Shown here one piece after another: positions 6,117 to 9,675 of a DNA stretch of 9,675 nucleotides. Position numbers and translations under genes: made by a program. The stretch is from the NCBI GenBank assembly GCA_003489085.1, contig DNJM01000221.1:1-9675 (forward strand), read 5' to 3'. The DNA is from Lachnospiraceae bacterium. GTDB taxonomy: Bacteria; Bacillota; Clostridia; Lachnospirales; Lachnospiraceae. A model generated the notes under the pieces. That model was not told the DNA's origin. It did not search any database and saw nothing but the letters and a program-made list of their open reading frames with translations. Numbering within the stretch: the stretch's first letter is position 1; each line of letters begins with the position of its first letter.

Positions 6117-8033
6117 GTGATGAACCGTGAGAATACGACTATCATACAGTTTCAGGAGGAAAGTACGGTGCTGGCCTTTGCAGCACAGGAACTGAAAAAA
6201 TATCTGGAAAAAGCAGGAGTGCAGGCTCATGTGCTGCCATATCGGAAGGAAAATCCATATCTGAAGCAGCTTGTGCTGGAGGTATCGCCGGAGACCTTTG
6301 CTGTTTCCGACCCGAAATGGGATGATGCATATGAGATTTGCATAGAGGATTTCAGAGGACGGATCCGGGGAAGCAATGACAGAAGCGTACTGCTGGGTGC
6401 TTATCGGTACCTGCGTGAGATGGGGTACTATTTTCTCCGGCCGGGTATTCTGGGAGAAAAATGTCCCGGACAGATAGGCTCCCATACGGTCGAGGTCAGG
6501 GAAGCGCCGTCCTATCGGCACAGAGGAATCTGTATTGAAGGAGCCGTATCATATGAAAATGTACTGGATCTGGTAGACTGGCTCCCCAAGGCAGGGATGA
6601 ATTCCTACTTTACGCAGTTCCTGATTCCGCATGAGTTCTTCAAATGTTGGTACGAACATCGGAATAATCCGTATGCAGTACCGGAAAAGGCCCCGGCCGA
6701 GGCAGACGTGGCAGCTTTCGTACGGGATATATTGATGCCGCAGATCAAGCAGCGTGGCCTGATCTGGCAGGCGGCCGGACACGGGATGACAACAGAGGCG
6801 ATCGGCATTTCCGGTACGGGATGGGACACCTGTCCACAGGAGATCGTTCCGGAGGAATGCAGAGGATATCTGGCTGAAATCAATGGGAAAAGAGAATTAT
6901 TCAAGGGAGCACCGCTGAATACGAATCTGTGTTATTCCAATCCGGAGGTACGGGAGCGGATTACGGACGGAGCGGTGCGCTATCTGGAAAGGAACCCTGA
7001 AATTGATGTCATGCATTTCTGGCTGGCAGACGGCAGCAATAACAGCTGTGAATGTGAGAATTGCCGGCAGCTGCGGCCGGCAGACTGGTATGTGAAAATA
7101 TTAAATCGACTGGATGAAAAATTGACTGCGAAGGGAATTTCCACGAAAATTGTATTTTTAAGCTATGTGGATCTGCTGTGGCCGCCGCAGCAGGAACGGC
7201 TGCGGAATCCGGACCGGTTCATTTTCATGTTTGCACCGATCAGCCGGTCTTATATGAAGCCATTTCCGGACGGAAGCAGTGCATGCGGCGAATTGCCTCC
7301 CTTCAGCCGGAATCATTTGACATTTCCGGAGGCAGTGGAAGAAAACTTTGCTTTTCTAAAGGGATGGCAGAAGCTGTTTCATGGGGACAGCTTTATGTAT
7401 GAATACCATTATATGTGGAATCTTTTCCGGGACTGGGGCGATTATTATGCAGCGAAGGTTCTGTGGCAGGATATCCGGAACCTGGAAAACCTGGGTATGT
7501 CCGGCTATATCAGCTGTCAGGAAACCCGTGCCTTTGCGCCGACCGGTCTCGGCATGTGGATTCTGGCAGAGACTCTGTGGAAAAAAGAACAGGATTTCGA
7601 TGCATTGGTGGATAACTATTTTCGCGCCATGTACGGAGTTCATGCAGGAGAGGTTCTGGAATATATCAGGGAACTGTCCCGTCTGGCCTATGAAGAGCAG
7701 CCGGAGCAGGACGGACCCGGTGTGGATAAGGAAGCGGCAGCCAGACAGGAAGCGGCGATTGCACGGATCCGCGCGATGCGGGGCAGGCTGACCGGATGGA
7801 TGGAGCAGTCGGCAGGCTGTGACAGCATATCCTATCGTTATCTCATCCGGCATGGCCAGGCGGCAGAATATTACCTGGAGGCAATGCGGGAACGCAGGCT
7901 GGGAAATGAGGATGAGGCAAAGCAGAAGTATGAGATTTTAAAGCAGTATCTGGGCATGTCGGAGGCAGAGTGGCAGGAAGGATTCGACGTGTACTGGTTT
8001 ATCCGCTGGTATGATCCGAAATTCCGGCAGTAA
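6117..8033 (+). CDS. DUF4838-type, glycosidase-like protein
   Basis: The 638-aa cytoplasmic protein begins with a small alpha/beta domain (about 5-127; FAAQELKKYLEKAG, then LLGAYRYLREMGYYFLRPG). Such domains precede the catalytic barrel in alpha-glucuronidases and hexosaminidases. APSYRHRGICIEG (130-142) leads into a probable TIM barrel. Its most conserved-looking part runs from LCYSNPEVRE (271-280) to FWLADGSNNSCECENC (301-316) and WYVKILNRLD (324-333), the DUF4838 signature. Asp305 next to the CxCxxC cysteines (311, 313, 316) lies where a catalytic acid would be expected. The C-terminal third is helical. I know of no settled activity for the family; a carbohydrate-active role is inference. 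The GTG at 6117 lies 8 nt after GGGAG and an ATG at 6120 follows directly; either could be used. There are 15 bp to the GDPD gene, so they are cotranscribed. Confidence 0.75.
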   Translation: MMNRENTTIIQFQEESTVLAFAAQELKKYLEKAGVQAHVLPYRKENPYLKQLVLEVSPETFAVSDPKWDDAYEICIEDFRGRIRGSNDRSVLLGAYRYLREMGYYFLRPGILGEKCPGQIGSHTVEVREAPSYRHRGICIEGAVSYENVLDLVDWLPKAGMNSYFTQFLIPHEFFKCWYEHRNNPYAVPEKAPAEADVAAFVRDILMPQIKQRGLIWQAAGHGMTTEAIGISGTGWDTCPQEIVPEECRGYLAEINGKRELFKGAPLNTNLCYSNPEVRERITDGAVRYLERNPEIDVMHFWLADGSNNSCECENCRQLRPADWYVKILNRLDEKLTAKGISTKIVFLSYVDLLWPPQQERLRNPDRFIFMFAPISRSYMKPFPDGSSACGELPPFSRNHLTFPEAVEENFAFLKGWQKLFHGDSFMYEYHYMWNLFRDWGDYYAAKVLWQDIRNLENLGMSGYISCQETRAFAPTGLGMWILAETLWKKEQDFDALVDNYFRAMYGVHAGEVLEYIRELSRLAYEEQPEQDGPGVDKEAAARQEAAIARIRAMRGRLTGWMEQSAGCDSISYRYLIRHGQAAEYYLEAMRERRLGNEDEAKQKYEILKQYLGMSEAEWQEGFDVYWFIRWYDPKFRQ

Positions 8034-8041
8034 ATGCCGGA
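8023..8041. other. Small hairpin across the DUF4838 stop codon
   Basis: TCCGGCA (8023-8029) and TGCCGGA (8035-8041) form a seven-pair stem with a 5-nt loop around the stop codon TAA. No T-tract follows, so it is not an intrinsic terminator. It may stabilise the 3' end of the upstream coding region or be a chance result of the CCGG-rich codon use here. Confidence 0.35.
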
Positions 8042-8092
8042 TGTGAGAAATTTCCGGAAGAACAGACCGGAGCTGGAAAGGAAGCAGAAAAG

Positions 8093-8593
8093 ATGTATGA
8101 TGAATTGACCAAAAGTGATATTCAGAAGATGAAAGAAGAGATCGAATATCGGAAGCTGGTTGTGCGGAAGGAAGCGCTGGAAGCAGTAAAGGAAGCCAGG
8201 GCACATGGCGATCTGAGTGAGAATTTTGAATACCATGCGGCAAAGCGGGACAAAAATATCAATGAGAGCCGGATTCGGTACCTGGAACGGATGATTAAAA
8301 CAGCGCATATCATTTCCGATGATTCGGAAGCAGACGAAGTGGGGCTGAATAATATTGTGGAACTGTATTTTGAAGATGATGATGAGACGGAGACTTTCAA
8401 GCTGGTGACGACCATAAGAGGAAATTCACTGGAAGGAAAGATCAGCACGGAGTCACCGATCGGAAAGGCGATCCTTGGACATAAGACAGGTGAGAGAGTT
8501 TACGTAAGGGTAAGTGAAACGGCCGGGTACTATGTGGAGATCCGTTCGATTGATAAGTCCGGAGATGATTCGGATGAACTGAGAAAGTTTTAA
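8093..8593 (+). CDS. greA: GreA-family transcription elongation factor
   Basis: The 166-aa protein matches GreA in size and order. The N-terminal coiled coil (about 1-80) holds the tip motif GDLSENFEYHAAK (39-51), whose Asp40 and Glu43 are the acidic residues that reach the RNA polymerase active site. A C-terminal FKBP-like domain includes LEGKISTESPIGKAILGHKTG (long GreA/GreB signature). Gre factors stimulate transcript cleavage in backtracked polymerase and rescue stalled complexes. GGAAAGGAAG (8075-8084) precedes ATG 8093 at a normal distance; an in-frame ATG two codons on is not seen. The gene lies 59 bp after the DUF4838 gene with no clear terminator between, so read-through from the catabolic unit is possible. 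This copy may be a second Gre paralogue; the symbol is by family. Confidence 0.9.
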   Translation: MYDELTKSDIQKMKEEIEYRKLVVRKEALEAVKEARAHGDLSENFEYHAAKRDKNINESRIRYLERMIKTAHIISDDSEADEVGLNNIVELYFEDDDETETFKLVTTIRGNSLEGKISTESPIGKAILGHKTGERVYVRVSETAGYYVEIRSIDKSGDDSDELRKF

Positions 8594-8597
8594 AAAA

Positions 8598-8634
8598 CTT
8601 ACACAGATGTAAGATTTGTTCACAGAATTGTAAG
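8598..8634. repeat. TGTAAG palindrome plus direct copy upstream of the GT51 gene
   Basis: CTTACA (8598-8603) and TGTAAG (8608-8613) form a palindrome with a 4-nt centre. A second TGTAAG lies at 8629-8634, 21 bp from the first, and each copy follows a CACAGA block. It could be an operator for a dimeric regulator between greA and the GT51 gene. The match is short, so chance is not excluded. Confidence 0.35.
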
Positions 8635-8666
8635 CTGAAGTGATGGAAGAAGATATGGATCTATCC

Positions 8667-8672
8667 TATAAT
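8667..8672 (+). promoter_or_regulatory. Probable -10 element for the GT51 gene
   Basis: A consensus TATAAT lies at 8667-8672, about 70 nt before the chosen GT51 start. No convincing -35 is present at 17 bp (TGGAAG, 8644-8649), so the promoter may need help from a regulator bound at the TGTAAG repeats upstream, or have low strength. The rest of 8635-8739 shows only the AGAAGG ribosome site. Confidence 0.45.
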
Positions 8673-8739
8673 AAAGGTGTCGATGGAAATGTGGGAGTGA
8701 GGGAAACGCAGAGAAAATGACAAAAGAAGGGTGATGCAG

Positions 8740-9414
8740 ATGAAATTCTTAAAACGACTATTTGCAATTCTGTTTCTGGCAGTGCTTGTGACTGGAGGAT
8801 ATGTATTTTATCAGGGCTATCAGGATTATCAGGAGGCACTGTCCCGGATGAGTGTAGAAGAAATGGGACAGCAGATTCAGGCGAATCCGAATTATACAAA
8901 GCTTGAGGAACTTCCGGAGCTGTATCTGAAGGCAGTGCTGTCTGTGGAAGACAAGCGGTTCTACCAGCATCCGGGGGTGGATATCATTGCTACCGGGAGG
9001 GCGATTCTGAATGATATCCGGGCAATGGCATTGGTGGAAGGCGGCAGTACAATTACACAGCAGCTGGCTAAAAATCAGTATTTTACGCAGGATAAGAACT
9101 TCTTCCGGAAAGCGGCGGAATTCTTCATGGCATTTGAGATTGAGCGGATCTTTGATAAAAATACAATTCTGGAGCTGTATGTGAATTCTATTTTCTTCGG
9201 GAACAATTATCACTGTGTAAAAGAAGCAAGCCTGGGATATTTCGGCAAGCTGCCCGCGGACATGAACGAGGATGAATGCACACTTCTTGCAGGAATTCCG
9301 AATGCACCTTCTGTATATAATCCGATTGCGAATCCGGAGCTTGCCAGACAGCGGCAGCAGCAGGTGCTGCGGAAGATGGAAAAGTGCGGTGATCTGACCC
9401 TGGAAATCCCCTAA
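8740..9414 (+). CDS. Monofunctional peptidoglycan glycosyltransferase (GT51)
   Basis: The 224-aa protein is a membrane-anchored GT51 transglycosylase that polymerises lipid II into glycan strands outside the membrane. A basic start (MKFLKR) and a transmembrane helix at about 7-24 precede the catalytic domain. Visible motifs are VEDKRFYQHPGVD (69-81, catalytic Glu70), GGSTITQQLAKN (101-112), LYVNSIFFGNNYHCVKEAS (146-164) and LLAGIPNAPSVYNP (182-195). There is no transpeptidase domain; the length is that of a monofunctional enzyme (MtgA type). Three starts lie close together (GTG 8731, ATG 8734, ATG 8740). ATG 8740 has AGAAGG (8725-8730) at 9-nt spacing and gives the usual basic N-terminus, so it is preferred. 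It stands alone between greA and a transporter. Confidence 0.9.
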   Translation: MKFLKRLFAILFLAVLVTGGYVFYQGYQDYQEALSRMSVEEMGQQIQANPNYTKLEELPELYLKAVLSVEDKRFYQHPGVDIIATGRAILNDIRAMALVEGGSTITQQLAKNQYFTQDKNFFRKAAEFFMAFEIERIFDKNTILELYVNSIFFGNNYHCVKEASLGYFGKLPADMNEDECTLLAGIPNAPSVYNPIANPELARQRQQQVLRKMEKCGDLTLEIP

Positions 9415-9449
9415 ACTGTCTATAGAGTCCGGAGAAGCAGCTGTCTGCC

Positions 9450-9476
9450 TTGAAAAATAAAGAACCTTTGTATAGG
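9450..9476 (+). promoter_or_regulatory. Weak promoter candidate for the transporter gene
   Basis: TTGAAA (9450-9455) is a fair -35. TATAGG (9471-9476) could be a poor -10, but the spacer of 15 bp is short, although a TTTG stretch sits directly before it. Read-through from the GT51 gene is the alternative, since no terminator is seen in 9415-9493. Confidence 0.25.
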
Positions 9477-9493
9477 GGAAGGAGAAAAGCAGC

Positions 9494-9675
9494 TTGGAAA
9501 AGACAGAAAGAAAAGAAGAAAATCAAAAGGTGAAAGGAATTATATATATTATTTTGTCGGCGTTTTTCTTTGCGCTGATGAATGCGTTTGTACGGCTGTC
9601 AGGAGATCTGCCTTCTGTAGAGAAGAGTTTTTTCAGAAATCTGGTTGCAGCCTTTGTAGCTTTTATATTGTTGAA
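9494..9675 (+). CDS. EamA/DMT-superfamily transporter, 5' part only
   Basis: The reading frame is open to the window edge and the 3' part is missing. The predicted start is TTG at 9494, with AAGGAG (9479-9484) at 9-nt spacing. An in-frame GTG at 9530 is an alternative without a clear ribosome site. After a charged cytoplasmic tail (EKTERKEENQKVKG), a first membrane helix reads IIYIILSAFFFALMNAFVRLS, followed by a short loop with FFRN and a second helix (LVAAFVAFILL). This helix-loop pattern, with Asn and Arg in helix 1, is typical of drug/metabolite transporters with EamA domains. Substrate and direction cannot be told. About 60 residues are visible out of an expected 280-300. Confidence 0.7.
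   Translation, partial: MEKTERKEENQKVKGIIYIILSAFFFALMNAFVRLSGDLPSVEKSFFRNLVAAFVAFILL

Noticed and set aside
1..9675. CRISPR array, transposase or insertion-sequence ends, tRNA or rRNA genes
   Set aside because: No regularly spaced repeats, no transposase-like coding, no terminal inverted repeats around a gene and no recognisable tRNA or rRNA stretch were seen by eye. Short RNAs could be missed without a covariance search.

Overview
The window looks like a chromosomal segment of a Gram-positive Clostridia, most likely Lachnospiraceae. Signs of this are purine-rich AGGAGG-type ribosome binding sites before nearly every gene, intrinsic terminators with U-tracts, near-balanced base composition, and protein types common in that family (Cys-rich alpha-hydroxy-acid oxidizing protein, DUF4838 protein, GreA, monofunctional GT51 transglycosylase). 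The species call is inference. All supported genes lie on the + strand.

Layout. (1) 1-425: a small HPr-like protein without the phosphorylatable histidine, preceded by a perfect 12-bp inverted repeat and closed by an intrinsic terminator. (2) 440-4139: an AraC-family regulator, then a two-gene unit of Gfo/Idh/MocA enzymes. The first enzyme carries clustered cysteines and the second resembles the GH109 NAD-dependent glycosidases. The unit ends in one strong terminator and a probable second one. A direct repeat (TATCTGAWTTC twice, 21 bp apart) between regulator and enzymes is a good candidate for the regulator's operator. (3) 4174-8033: a tightly packed unit with its own extended -10 promoter: an FMN-dependent alpha-hydroxy-acid dehydrogenase with a Cys-rich N-terminus, a membrane-anchored glycerophosphodiester phosphodiesterase, and a large cytoplasmic DUF4838 protein related to glycosidases. 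(4) 8093-9414: housekeeping genes, GreA and a GT51 peptidoglycan glycosyltransferase. (5) 9494 to the end: the 5' part of an EamA/DMT-type transporter.

How the genes may work together. The AraC regulator would sense a sugar or glycoside through its N-terminal cupin and switch on the two NAD-dependent Gfo/Idh enzymes, one of which probably cleaves or epimerises glycosides by transient oxidation. The next unit adds an FMN enzyme for hydroxy acids and a DUF4838 protein that may be a further glycoside-acting enzyme. Together these suggest an intracellular, redox-based route for an unusual glycoside. No transporter or sugar kinase is visible, so the pathway is either incomplete here or depends on genes elsewhere. 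The cluster-level function is inference; the individual family assignments rest on visible motifs.
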